A model generated the notes under the pieces. That model did not search any database. It was given only the letters and a program-made list of their open reading frames with translations, and was not told the DNA's origin. Below are positions 19,579-28,076 of a stretch of 35,778 nt of DNA, piece after piece. Within the stretch, counting starts at the first letter, position 1. Each line of letters opens with the position of its first letter. Position numbers and translations under genes: made by a program. Source of the DNA: an uncultured Actinomycetes bacterium (GTDB taxonomy: Bacteria; Actinomycetota; UBA4738; CALAEC01); assembly GCA_937890785.1 (NCBI GenBank), contig CALAEC010000052.1, positions 1 through 35,778 on the forward strand, written 5' to 3'.

Positions 19579-21003
19579 TCAGTACGCCAGCGCCCACGAG
19601 GCCTCGTCGACGGCGGACTTCCCACAGACGATGCATGGCCCCTCGGGAGGCGAGGGCTCCACCGGGAGGTACCGGATCGTGGCCTTCGTCTCCTCCTTGA
19701 CCTTCGCCTCGCACTCCTCGGACCCGCACCAGCCGGTCAGCATGAAGCCGCCGGGCTCCCGCAGCAGCGTCTTCATCTCCACCAGGTCGTTCGGCCGGAA
19801 GGTGTGCTGGTCGCGGAACGCCCGAGCGTCCTCGAACAGGCCGCGCTGCGACCGGTCCAGCGCCTCCCGGACCCGGTCGCCGAGCTTTGGGAGGGGGACC
19901 TCTTCCTTCTCGCCGGTGAGCCGGGGCACGAGGGTGGCACGCTCGGCATCGAGGTCGCGCGGGCCGAGCTCGATCCGGACCGGCACGCCCCGGAGCTCCC
20001 AGTGGTTGAACTTGAACCCCGGCCGGAGGTCGTCGCGATCGTCGATGCGCACCCGGAGGCCCTCCAGCTCGTCGGCCAGCCGCCGGCTCGCCTCGAGCAC
20101 TCGTCCACGTTCGTCGTCGGTCCGGAAGATCGGGACGATCACGACCTGCACCGGCGCGAGGGCCGGAGGGAGCCGGAGGCCGGCGTCGTCGCCGTGGGTC
20201 ATGATCACGCCCCCGACCGCCCGGGTGCTGAGCCCCCAGGAGGTGGCGTAGGCCAGCTCCTGCTCCCCCTGACGGTTCAGGAACGAGACGCCGTACGCCT
20301 TGGCGAAGTTCTGCCCGAGGTAGTGGGAGGTGCACCCCTGGAGCGCCTTGCGGTCCCGCATCAGCGCCTCGAGCGTGTAGGTCTCCACCGCTCCCGGGAA
20401 CCGCTCGGACGGCGACTTCCGGCCGGCATGCACTGGGATGGCCATGACCTCCTCGTACGCTTCGCGGTACACGTGGTGGAGGATCTTCAGCGACTCCTCG
20501 ACGGCCTCGTCGGCGGTCTCGTGGGCGGTGTGCCCTTCCTGCCACAGGAACTCGGTGGTCCGGAGGAACAGCCGGGGCCGCAGCTCCCACCGCACCACGT
20601 TGGCCCACTGGTTGTAGAGGAGCGGAAGGTCCCGGTAGGACTGGACCCACCGGGCGTACGTGTCCCAGATGATCGTCTCCGACGTGGGACGGACGACCAG
20701 CGGCTCGGCGAGCTCCTCGCCGCCTGCGTGGGTGACCACCGCTACCTCGGGAGCGAACCCCTCGACGTGCTCGGCCTCCCGCTCCAGGAGCCGGTACGGG
20801 ATGAACATCGGGAAGTACAGGTTCTGGTGGCCGGTGGCCTTGATCCGGTCGTCGACGGCGCGCTGGATCGCCTCCCAGATGGCGAAGCCGTAGGGCCGGA
20901 TCACCATGGTGCCCCGGGCCAGCGACGGCTCGGCCAGCTCGGCCTGTTTCACGACCTCCTGGTACCAGGCGGGGAAGTCGTCATCCTGCCGGGGGAGCGC
21001 CAT
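19579..21003 (-). CDS. proS: Prolyl-tRNA synthetase, archaeal/eukaryotic-type (type 3)
   Basis: Class II motifs (RPTSETIIWDTYARWVQSYRDLPLLYNQWANVVRWE, FLWQEGHTAH, GCTSHYLGQNFAK), Cys-rich C-terminal domain (CGSEEC...CIVCG) and a terminal Tyr (SWALAY); no bacterial INS editing insert visible. Confidence 0.93.
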   Translation of the reverse strand: MALPRQDDDFPAWYQEVVKQAELAEPSLARGTMVIRPYGFAIWEAIQRAVDDRIKATGHQNLYFPMFIPYRLLEREAEHVEGFAPEVAVVTHAGGEELAEPLVVRPTSETIIWDTYARWVQSYRDLPLLYNQWANVVRWELRPRLFLRTTEFLWQEGHTAHETADEAVEESLKILHHVYREAYEEVMAIPVHAGRKSPSERFPGAVETYTLEALMRDRKALQGCTSHYLGQNFAKAYGVSFLNRQGEQELAYATSWGLSTRAVGGVIMTHGDDAGLRLPPALAPVQVVIVPIFRTDDERGRVLEASRRLADELEGLRVRIDDRDDLRPGFKFNHWELRGVPVRIELGPRDLDAERATLVPRLTGEKEEVPLPKLGDRVREALDRSQRGLFEDARAFRDQHTFRPNDLVEMKTLLREPGGFMLTGWCGSEECEAKVKEETKATIRYLPVEPSPPEGPCIVCGKSAVDEASWALAY

Positions 21004-21034
21004 GGCGAGGAGGATAGCGTGATACCGTCCCGGC
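21004..21034. promoter_or_regulatory. Back-to-back leaderless promoters for proS (-) and the 21035 ORF (+)
   Basis: - strand TATCCT (21011-21016), 7 nt before the proS ATG. + strand extended TGATACCGT (-10 at 21023-21028), 6 nt before the ATG at 21035. Confidence 0.5.
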
Positions 21035-21316
21035 ATGGCCGTGTCTGTCCCGCTCGACGTGCGCACGTTCGCCATCCTGCGAGAGGACGTGGAGGCCGTG
21101 ATCCAGCGATGCGGCCTCAACACCTGGGACTGCGTGCTGATCGACGTGGGAGGCAACTGGACCCGCGCGGTGTTCCCCTCGGCTGAGGTCGCCGAGGAGG
21201 CCTGCCGGGACATGGAGGTTCCCTTCCACCGCGACTGGGACGAGCCTCGCCTGGCCCGCCGGATGAACCGCCGGGACCACTGGGGACAGCCGGGCGGCCA
21301 GCGCCGGGCCCTGTAG
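21035..21316 (+). CDS. Conserved-looking hypothetical protein (93 aa)
   Basis: ATG ORF with plausible composition: MAVSVPLDVRTFAILREDVEAVIQRCGLNTWDCVLIDVGGNWTRAVFPSAEVAEEACRDMEVPFHRDWDEPRLARRMNRRDHWG. Confidence 0.65.
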   Translation: MAVSVPLDVRTFAILREDVEAVIQRCGLNTWDCVLIDVGGNWTRAVFPSAEVAEEACRDMEVPFHRDWDEPRLARRMNRRDHWGQPGGQRRAL

Positions 21317-21357
21317 CGCGCGCTATACTGGGGAATCGGAGACGTAGCTTCACCCGA

Positions 21358-21382
21358 GTGGGCGGGGGCCCACCTTTTTTTT
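21358..21382 (+). terminator. Intrinsic terminator/attenuator hairpin in the rimP-nusA leader
   Basis: GTGGGC-GGGG-GCCCAC (21358-21373), one C, then 8 T (21375-21382), directly upstream of the rimP ATG (21390). Candidate -10 TATACT at 21324-21329. Confidence 0.65.
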
Positions 21383-21389
21383 GGGGGCG

Positions 21390-21863
21390 ATGGACCTGGA
21401 GGCGCTGGTGGCGCCGGTGGTGGAGGCCGCCGGCCTCGACCTCGTGGACGTGGAGATGCGCCGCGAGGGGAAGCGGCGCATCCTCCGGGTGACCGTAGAC
21501 CAGCAGGGCGGCCTCGACCTCGACACGATCGCCGAGGTCAGCGAGCGGGTCTCGCGGCGGTTGGACGTCGAGGGGTTCGACCCCGGCCCGTACTCGCTCG
21601 AGCTGAGCTCGCCGGGCGTGGAGCGGCCGCTCCGCCGGCCGGCGGACTTCGCGGGGCGCCTGGGAGAGCGCGTTCGGATCCGGGTCGAAGCCGGCGGCGA
21701 ACGGGAGACCCTGACGGGGAGCCTGCTCGCTGCCGACGAGGAGTCCGCCACGGTCGGCACGGACGCCGGCGAGCGGACCGTTCGGTACGAGGACATCGCT
21801 TCGGCCCGCCTGGTGGTGGACTGGGACGAGGAGCTGAGGAAGGCGAAGAGGAGCAGGGAGTGA
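21390..21863 (+). CDS. rimP: Ribosome maturation factor RimP
   Basis: APVVEAAGLDLVDVEMRREGKRRILRVTVDQQGGLDLDTIAEVSERVSRRLD...YSLELSSPGVERPLRRPADF. Confidence 0.95.
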   Translation: MDLEALVAPVVEAAGLDLVDVEMRREGKRRILRVTVDQQGGLDLDTIAEVSERVSRRLDVEGFDPGPYSLELSSPGVERPLRRPADFAGRLGERVRIRVEAGGERETLTGSLLAADEESATVGTDAGERTVRYEDIASARLVVDWDEELRKAKRSRE

Positions 21864-23224
21864 AGGGCGAGGAGCTGGTGCAGGCGCTTCGGGAGCTGGA
21901 GCGCGAGAAGGGGATCTCCTTCGAGACGATCCTGCGGGGCCTCGAGGAGGCCCTGGCTTCGGCGTACAAGTCCGCCATGCATCTGCCGGAAGAGGAGGCC
22001 GAAACCGAGGACGTCCGGGTCACCCTCGACCCCGCGACCGGCGAGATGCGCGCGTTCCTCCAGGAGCTCGACGAGGATGGCAAGGTCACCTCGGAGAAGG
22101 AGGTCGAGCTCACCGCTGACTTCACCGGCCGCATCGCCGCGCAGACCGCGAAGCAGGTGATCCTCCAGAAGCTTCGGGACGCCGAGCGGGAGATCACCTA
22201 CGAGGAGTTCGCCGGGCGGGAGGGCGACGTGGTGACCGGGATCGTCCAGCAGGACTCCCACCGTTACGCGATCCTCGACCTCGGAAAGGTGGAGGCGCTC
22301 CTCCCGTTCCAGGAGAAGACTCCCTCGGAGTCGTACCGGCACGGCGAGCGGCTCAAGGCCTACATCGTCGAGGTACGACGCACCAGCAAGGGCCCCCAGA
22401 TCGTGGTGTCCCGGACCCATCCCGAGCTGCTCAAGAAGCTGTTCGCGATGGAGGTGCCCGAGATCGCCGAGGGGATGGTGGAGATCAAGGCCGTGGCCCG
22501 GGAGCCCGGGCACCGGTCGAAGATCGCAGTGGCCTCGAACGAGCCGGGCGTCGACCCGGTGGGGGCGTGCGTCGGCGCGAAGGGGTCGCGGGTACGCATG
22601 GTCGTCAACGAGCTTCGCGGCGAGAAGATCGACGTCGTCGAGTGGTCGGACGATCCCTCGCGGTTCGTGGCCAAGGCCTTGCAGCCTGCTTCGGTCAAGG
22701 AGGTCCGGATCGATCAGGACACCCAGACAGCCCTCGTGATCGTGCCCGACTACCAGCTATCGCTGGCGATCGGGAAGGAGGGACAGAACGCTCGGCTCGC
22801 CGCGCGCCTCACGGGGTGGCGGATCGATATCAAGAGCGAGTCCCAGGCCGCCGAGGAGGCCTCGGCCCCCCGCCCCCGACCTTCGGCCCCCGCAGAAGCC
22901 CCGACCCCGGCCTCGCCGGAGGCTTCCGGATCGACTCTGGGGGCCTCGGCCTCACCTTCGGCGACGAGAGGTGTCGCCTCCGGCGAGGCCTCGGCCCCAA
23001 CCGTCGAGGCGGAGGCGGCACCGGAGGGAACACCTCTTGTGACCGAAGGTGGCGCCGACGCCTCCAGAGTCGGGGCCGGTGAACCCTCGGTGGACGTGGA
23101 GGGGGAGCGGCGGTGCAGGGCGGTGTTGGCGAGCGGGGAGCGGTGTTCGAACCCGGCGAAGCCGGGGTCGGACTACTGCGGCATCCCCGCGCACCAGAGG
23201 CAGGCCCAGGAGGCCGCGGGCTGA
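21860..23224 (+). CDS. nusA: Transcription termination/antitermination factor NusA with Cys/His-rich C-terminal tail
   Basis: NusA N-terminal, S1 and KH regions (VKEVRIDQDTQTALVIVPDYQLSLAIGKEGQNARLAARLTGWRIDI), Ala/Pro linker, then RRCRAVLASGERCSNPAKPGSDYCGIPAHQ. Confidence 0.95.
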   Translation: MKGEELVQALRELEREKGISFETILRGLEEALASAYKSAMHLPEEEAETEDVRVTLDPATGEMRAFLQELDEDGKVTSEKEVELTADFTGRIAAQTAKQVILQKLRDAEREITYEEFAGREGDVVTGIVQQDSHRYAILDLGKVEALLPFQEKTPSESYRHGERLKAYIVEVRRTSKGPQIVVSRTHPELLKKLFAMEVPEIAEGMVEIKAVAREPGHRSKIAVASNEPGVDPVGACVGAKGSRVRMVVNELRGEKIDVVEWSDDPSRFVAKALQPASVKEVRIDQDTQTALVIVPDYQLSLAIGKEGQNARLAARLTGWRIDIKSESQAAEEASAPRPRPSAPAEAPTPASPEASGSTLGASASPSATRGVASGEASAPTVEAEAAPEGTPLVTEGGADASRVGAGEPSVDVEGERRCRAVLASGERCSNPAKPGSDYCGIPAHQRQAQEAAG

Positions 23225-23484
23225 GCGGGCCCGAGCGGTCCTGCGTGGCCTGTCGGACCCGCCGGCCCAAGCGAGCGCTCCTCCGGATCGTCCGCCATCC
23301 GGACGGGCGCATCGGCACCGACCCGACGGGCTCGGCAGCCGGGAGGGGAGCGTACGTCTGCCGACGTCGGAGCTGCGCCATCGCGGCGCCCCGGGTGCTG
23401 GGGCGGGCCCTTCGGGTCAGCCTGCCTCCTCGTGATTTGGATACGCTAGGGAACAGGATCGAGCAGGAGATCGAACGAGGATGA
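23221..23484 (+). CDS. YlxR/DUF448 family RNA-binding protein (start uncertain)
   Basis: PERSCVACRTRRPKRALLRIVRHPDGRIGTDPTGSAAGRGAYVCRRRSCAIAA. The best-placed start is CTG 23221, overlapping the nusA stop with AGGAGG 7 nt upstream; an alternative is GTG at 23113 inside nusA. Confidence 0.88.
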   Translation: MSGPERSCVACRTRRPKRALLRIVRHPDGRIGTDPTGSAAGRGAYVCRRRSCAIAAPRVLGRALRVSLPPRDLDTLGNRIEQEIERG

Positions 23485-25565
23485 GGATCCACGAGCTCGC
23501 CAAGGAGCTCGGCACGAAGAGCAAGGACCTGGTGGAGTCCCTGGCCCAGATGGGCTACGAGGGCCTGACCGCCTCGTCCAGCGTGCCCGACGAGGCCGTC
23601 CCTCGACTGCGGGCCTCCGGAGGGAAGGCGGTCCCCGCAGGCCGTCCCAAGGTCGTCACGGAGGAGCCCCTTCCCACCCGCCGCCGGAGGAAGCCCGCCG
23701 TCGAGGAGCCATCCCCGGCCGCCGAACAAGCGCCCGGCGATGGCGAGGCGACCGTCACCGTGGAGGCACCGGCCGAGCCCGAGGAGCCGGCCGCGCAGCC
23801 GGAGCGCCCCGGGATCCGGGTGCCACGCGGCATCATCCTCAAGGAGCTGGCCGAGCGCCTCGACGCCCAGCCCACCGACCTCATCAAGAAGATGCTCGAG
23901 CTCGGCGAGATGGTGACGATCACGCAGTCGCTGTCCGACGAGGCCGTGGAGCTGCTGGCCCGGGCGTACGGGTTCGAGCCGGAGATCGTGGCTCCTGACG
24001 AGGACGAGGTCGAGGAGCAGGAAGAGGAAGAGGAGGTCGACCCGGCCAAGCTTCGGCCCCGCCCGCCGGTCGTGACCGTGATGGGCCACGTCGATCACGG
24101 CAAGACGCTCCTGCTCGACTCGATCCGCCATAGCGACGTGGTCTCGGGCGAGGCCGGAGGGATCACCCAGCACATCGGCGCGTACCAGGTTCACCAGAAC
24201 GGGAGCCTGGTCACGTTCATCGACACGCCGGGCCACGAGGCGTTCACCGCCATGCGGGCCCGGGGCGCGCGGGTGACCGACATCGCCGTGCTGGTGGTGG
24301 CGGCCGACGACGGTGTCATGCCTCAGACCGTGGAGGCGATCGACCACGCCCGGGCCGCCGGGGTGCCGATCGTGGTCGCCGTCAACAAGGTCGACAAGCC
24401 GGAAGCCGACCCGGTGCGGGTCCGTCAGCAGCTGGCAGAGCAGGGGATCCAGACCTCGGAGTGGGGCGGCGACTTCGAGTTCGTCGACGTGTCCGCGAAG
24501 ACCGGGCAGGGGCTCGACAAGCTGCTCGAGACGATCCTGGTGGTGTCGGAGCTCCAGGAGCTGAAGGCCGATCCGGACCGCCCGGCGCGCGGCGTGGCCA
24601 TCGAGGCCCACCTCGACAAGGGGCGGGGTCCCGTGGCCACCGTGCTGGTCCAGCGAGGCACCCTCCGGGTCGGCGACGCCATCGTGTGCGGCGCCGCCCA
24701 CGGACGGGCCCGGGCCATGCTCGACGAGAACGGCCAGCCGGTCGAGGAGGCCCCGCCGGGACGTCCGGTCCAGGTGCTGGGGTGGTCCCGGGTCCCCGAG
24801 GCCGGCGACGAGTTCCGGGTGGTGGAGAACGAGAAGGGAGCCCGGCATATCGCCCAGGAGCGAGAGACCCGAGTCCGGGCGGCCGAGCTCGTGGCAGCTC
24901 GTCCGGCCGTCCGCCTCGAGGACGTCATGGCGTCGGCACGGGAGGGCGAGGCCGCCGAGCTTCGGATCATCCTCAAGGCGGACGCCCAGGGCTCCGTCGA
25001 GGCGCTGGCCGACGCGCTCGAGAAGCTGTCGACGGACGAGGTGGCCGTTCGGATCCTCCGGCAGGGTGTCGGCGCGGTCACCGAGGACGACGTGAACCTG
25101 GCGTTGGCGTCCGAGGGCGTGGTGATCGGCTTCAACGTGCGGCCCGACCAGGGCGCCCGGGAGCTGGCCGAGCGTGAGGGTGTCGACATCCGGCTCCACC
25201 GGGTCATCTACCAGGTCGTCGACGAGGTGAAGCAGGCGCTGTCCGGCCTTCTTGCCCCCGAGGAGCAGGAGGTCGAGCTGGGGCGGGCCGAGGTCCGAGC
25301 GACGTTCCGGGTCCCTCGCCTCGGCATGGTCGCGGGGTGCTACGTGACGCAGGGAACGATCACCAGGGGATCGCGCATCCGTCTGGTGCGGGACGGGACC
25401 GTCGTGTACGACGGTCGGGTGGCGTCGCTCCGCCGGTTCAAGGACGACGTCCGCGAGGTCCAGGAGGGGTTCGAGTGTGGGATCGGGCTCGAGAACTTCC
25501 AGGACGTCAAGGAGGGCGACGTTCTGGAGGCGTACGAGGTCCGGGAGATCGCTCGCAGCCTGTAG
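23481..25565 (+). CDS. infB: Translation initiation factor IF-2
   Basis: [62 protein letters not shown] overlaps the ylxR stop. Confidence 0.97.
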   Translation: MRIHELAKELGTKSKDLVESLAQMGYEGLTASSSVPDEAVPRLRASGGKAVPAGRPKVVTEEPLPTRRRRKPAVEEPSPAAEQAPGDGEATVTVEAPAEPEEPAAQPERPGIRVPRGIILKELAERLDAQPTDLIKKMLELGEMVTITQSLSDEAVELLARAYGFEPEIVAPDEDEVEEQEEEEEVDPAKLRPRPPVVTVMGHVDHGKTLLLDSIRHSDVVSGEAGGITQHIGAYQVHQNGSLVTFIDTPGHEAFTAMRARGARVTDIAVLVVAADDGVMPQTVEAIDHARAAGVPIVVAVNKVDKPEADPVRVRQQLAEQGIQTSEWGGDFEFVDVSAKTGQGLDKLLETILVVSELQELKADPDRPARGVAIEAHLDKGRGPVATVLVQRGTLRVGDAIVCGAAHGRARAMLDENGQPVEEAPPGRPVQVLGWSRVPEAGDEFRVVENEKGARHIAQERETRVRAAELVAARPAVRLEDVMASAREGEAAELRIILKADAQGSVEALADALEKLSTDEVAVRILRQGVGAVTEDDVNLALASEGVVIGFNVRPDQGARELAEREGVDIRLHRVIYQVVDEVKQALSGLLAPEEQEVELGRAEVRATFRVPRLGMVAGCYVTQGTITRGSRIRLVRDGTVVYDGRVASLRRFKDDVREVQEGFECGIGLENFQDVKEGDVLEAYEVREIARSL

Positions 25566-25569
25566 AGCC

Positions 25570-25863
25570 ATGCTGGTGGCGTTGTCGGCCTTCGACATCC
25601 GCATCCCTGGCGCCACCTCGCTGAAGGAGAAGCGGCACGTGGTGAAACGGCTGACCCAGGGCATCCGGCAGCGGTTCAACGTGGCCGTGGCCGAGGTCGA
25701 CCACCAGGACCGGTGGCAGCGAACCCGGCTGGGCGTGTCTGCGGTCTCCGCCGAGGCCTTCCAGCTGCGCAAGGTGATGCACGAGATCGAGCGCTACGTA
25801 TCGAGCCACCCGACGGTGGAGATCATCGACCATACGATGACCCTCCACGCCCAGGACGATTGA
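25570..25863 (+). CDS. DUF503 (YlxP-like) protein
   Basis: DIRIPGATSLKEKRHVVKRLTQGIRQRFNVAVAEVDHQDRWQRTRLGVSAVS; between infB and rbfA. Confidence 0.93.
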   Translation: MLVALSAFDIRIPGATSLKEKRHVVKRLTQGIRQRFNVAVAEVDHQDRWQRTRLGVSAVSAEAFQLRKVMHEIERYVSSHPTVEIIDHTMTLHAQDD

Positions 25864-25864
25864 C

Positions 25865-26230
25865 ATGCCCGAAGGGAAGCGTCCCGACCGGGTCTCCGAG
25901 GAGTTCCGCGAGGTCCTGGCCGAGGAGATCCCCAGGCTCAAGGATCCCCGGGTGGGCTTCGTCACCGTGACCGGCGTGCGGGTGACGCCCGACCTCCGCC
26001 GGGCGCGGGTGCTCTACACGGCTCTCGGCGACGAGGCCCAGCGCAAGGCCACGCGGGCCGGCCTCCGCTCCGCCCGCGGTCACCTCCGGGCGGTGCTCGG
26101 CCACGAGGTTCGGCTGAAGTTCCTCCCCGAGCTCGAGTTCGAGGAGGACGACAGCGGCCCCCGGGTCGAGCGGGTCGAGGAGCTGCTCCGCCGCATCCAC
26201 GAGGAGGACGCCGGCGGTGGCGACGGCTGA
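25865..26230 (+). CDS. rbfA: Ribosome-binding factor A
   Basis: RPDRVSEEFREVLAEEIPRLKDPRVGFVTVTGVRVTPDLRRARVLYTAL...KFLPELEFEEDDS. Confidence 0.95.
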   Translation: MPEGKRPDRVSEEFREVLAEEIPRLKDPRVGFVTVTGVRVTPDLRRARVLYTALGDEAQRKATRAGLRSARGHLRAVLGHEVRLKFLPELEFEEDDSGPRVERVEELLRRIHEEDAGGGDG

Positions 26231-27212
26231 GGCGTGGGACGAGGCCGTCCGCGTGCTCGACGGCGCGGAGCGGGTGACGCTGGTCTGTCACGTCAACCCC
26301 GACCCCGACGCGATGGGATCGATGCTGGCGCTGGCCGTGTTCTTGGCCCATCGGGGAGCAGCGGTGACCGCGGCGTCCCCGAACCCACCGTCCGACCTGC
26401 CGAGGTGGGTCGAGGCTCTCCCCGGCCGTGAGCACCTCGTGGCGCCGGGGGACCTCCCCAAGCAGCCTGCCGTGCTGGTGACCCTCGACGCGGCGGGCAT
26501 CGACCGGCTCGACGGGCTGTCGCACCTGGTGGAGCGGGCCGGCGCCGTGATCTGCATCGACCATCACCGGACCAACCCCGGGTTCGGCACCATCAACATC
26601 GTGGAGCCCGAGGCCTCCGCCACGGCCGAGCTGGTGTTCCGCCTGATCGAACGGATGAGCGGCGACCTCACGCCCGAGGTCGCGGCATGCCTGTACGCGG
26701 GCATGGTGACCGATACCGGCCGGTTCCAGTTCGAGAACACCTCGCCAGAGGTCCTCCGGATCGCGGCCCGACTCCGGGAGGAGGCATTCGATCACGCCCG
26801 CCTGGCCCAGGCGCTGTACGCCGACGGAAGCGTCCCGTACCTGCGGCTGTTGGGGCGACTGCTCCAGCGCGTGACGTTGGTGCCGGAGGCCAATCTCGTG
26901 TGGGCGTACGTCCTCAGGGCCGATCTCGAGGAAGGTGGCGTGGCGATCCACGAGACCGACGAACTGATCGATGTGGTGCGGACCGCCCGGGAGGCCGATG
27001 TGGCCGCGGTGCTGAAGGAGCAGGTCGGCGGGGGCTTCAAGGTGTCGCTCCGATCCCGGGGCGACACGGACGTCGCGGCCATCACCGAGCGGTTCGGCGG
27101 CGGCGGGCACCGGCTGGCCGCCGGGTACACGTCCAAGGTATCGCTCGAGGAGTCGGTGGCGGCGCTGGTCGACGTGCTCGTTGCCGTCAACCCCACGACG
27201 GCCGCGCCCTGA
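26217..27212 (+). CDS. DHH-family bifunctional oligoribonuclease/PAP phosphatase (NrnA-like)
   Basis: CHVNPDPDAMGSMLAL, CIDHHRTNPGFG, MVTDTGRFQFENTSPEVL, FGGGGHRLAAGY. Confidence 0.92.
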   Translation: MATAEAWDEAVRVLDGAERVTLVCHVNPDPDAMGSMLALAVFLAHRGAAVTAASPNPPSDLPRWVEALPGREHLVAPGDLPKQPAVLVTLDAAGIDRLDGLSHLVERAGAVICIDHHRTNPGFGTINIVEPEASATAELVFRLIERMSGDLTPEVAACLYAGMVTDTGRFQFENTSPEVLRIAARLREEAFDHARLAQALYADGSVPYLRLLGRLLQRVTLVPEANLVWAYVLRADLEEGGVAIHETDELIDVVRTAREADVAAVLKEQVGGGFKVSLRSRGDTDVAAITERFGGGGHRLAAGYTSKVSLEESVAALVDVLVAVNPTTAAP

Positions 27213-27216
27213 CGCG

Positions 27217-28056
27217 GTGGGCCACGGGCTGCTGCTGATCGACAAGCCGAAGGGGATCACGTCCCACGACGCCGTCGATGCCGTCCGCCGAGCGCTGAGC
27301 ATCCGGAAGGTCGGGCACGCCGGCACGCTCGACCCCATGGCCACCGGCCTGCTGGTCCTCGGCGTGGGCCGGGCCACGCGCCTGCTTCGGTTCCTCGGCG
27401 ACATGGACAAGGAGTACCAGGGGACCGCGCGCCTCGGGGAGGAGACCGACACGCTCGACGCCGATGGGCAGATCGTGCGGACCGCGAGGGTGGACGCCTC
27501 CGAAGCCGACGTGGGGGCGGGGATGGCGGGGCTGACCGGAGAGCTGCAGCAGCGCCCGCCGGCGTATTCGGCGGTGAAGGTCGGCGGCCGCAGGCTCCAC
27601 CGGGAGGCCCGGGCCGGTCGGGCGCTGGAGGCCGAACCCCGGACGGTGAGGGTGGATGCGTTCGACCTTCGTGGGTTCGACGGCCGTGACGTCGAGTTCC
27701 GCGCGATCGTATCCGGGGGGACGTACGTCCGGTCGCTCGCCGCCGACCTCGGCCAGCGCCTCGGGACCGGCGCGCACCTCGTCCGGCTGGTCCGGACAGG
27801 GATCGGGCCGTTCCGACTCGAGGACGCATCGTCGCCGGACGCGCCGGGCCCGCTCCTTCCGCTCGAGCGAGCCGTGGACCACCTCCCGCGGATGGCGCTG
27901 ACCGAGGACGAGGCCGAGGCGGCCCGGCACGGCCGGCCGCTGGGACCGCCGGACGGGCCGGGGTTCCATGCCGCCGTGGATCCCGACGGCCGGCTCGTTG
28001 GCGTCTACCGCGATTGCGGCACCCGGGCATGCCCCGAGGTGGTCATCCCGCGCTGA
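27217..28056 (+). CDS. truB: tRNA pseudouridine(55) synthase TruB
   Basis: LLLIDKPKGITSHDAVDAVRR, KVGHAGTLDPMATGLLVLGVGRATRLL, RPPAYSAVKVGGRRLH, GGTYVRSLAADLG. GTG 27217 chosen; ORF open from 27181. Confidence 0.95.
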   Translation: MGHGLLLIDKPKGITSHDAVDAVRRALSIRKVGHAGTLDPMATGLLVLGVGRATRLLRFLGDMDKEYQGTARLGEETDTLDADGQIVRTARVDASEADVGAGMAGLTGELQQRPPAYSAVKVGGRRLHREARAGRALEAEPRTVRVDAFDLRGFDGRDVEFRAIVSGGTYVRSLAADLGQRLGTGAHLVRLVRTGIGPFRLEDASSPDAPGPLLPLERAVDHLPRMALTEDEAEAARHGRPLGPPDGPGFHAAVDPDGRLVGVYRDCGTRACPEVVIPR

Positions 28057-28076
28057 GCCTTCGGTACGCTGAGGCG

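Noticed and set aside
19504-21186. 560-aa + strand ORF opposite proS
   Set aside because: The - strand proS is unambiguous; the + frame has no motifs.
22856-23060. GC-rich short repeats and palindromes in the nusA linker
   Set aside because: Explained by Ala/Pro/Ser/Glu low-complexity coding sequence; no regular repeat-spacer pattern, so not CRISPR.
22830-25772. 980-aa antisense ORF (- strand) across nusA, ylxR and infB
   Set aside because: Translation is low-complexity (His/Arg/Asp/Leu-rich) with no domain; it mirrors the codon bias of the sense genes, a common high-GC artefact.
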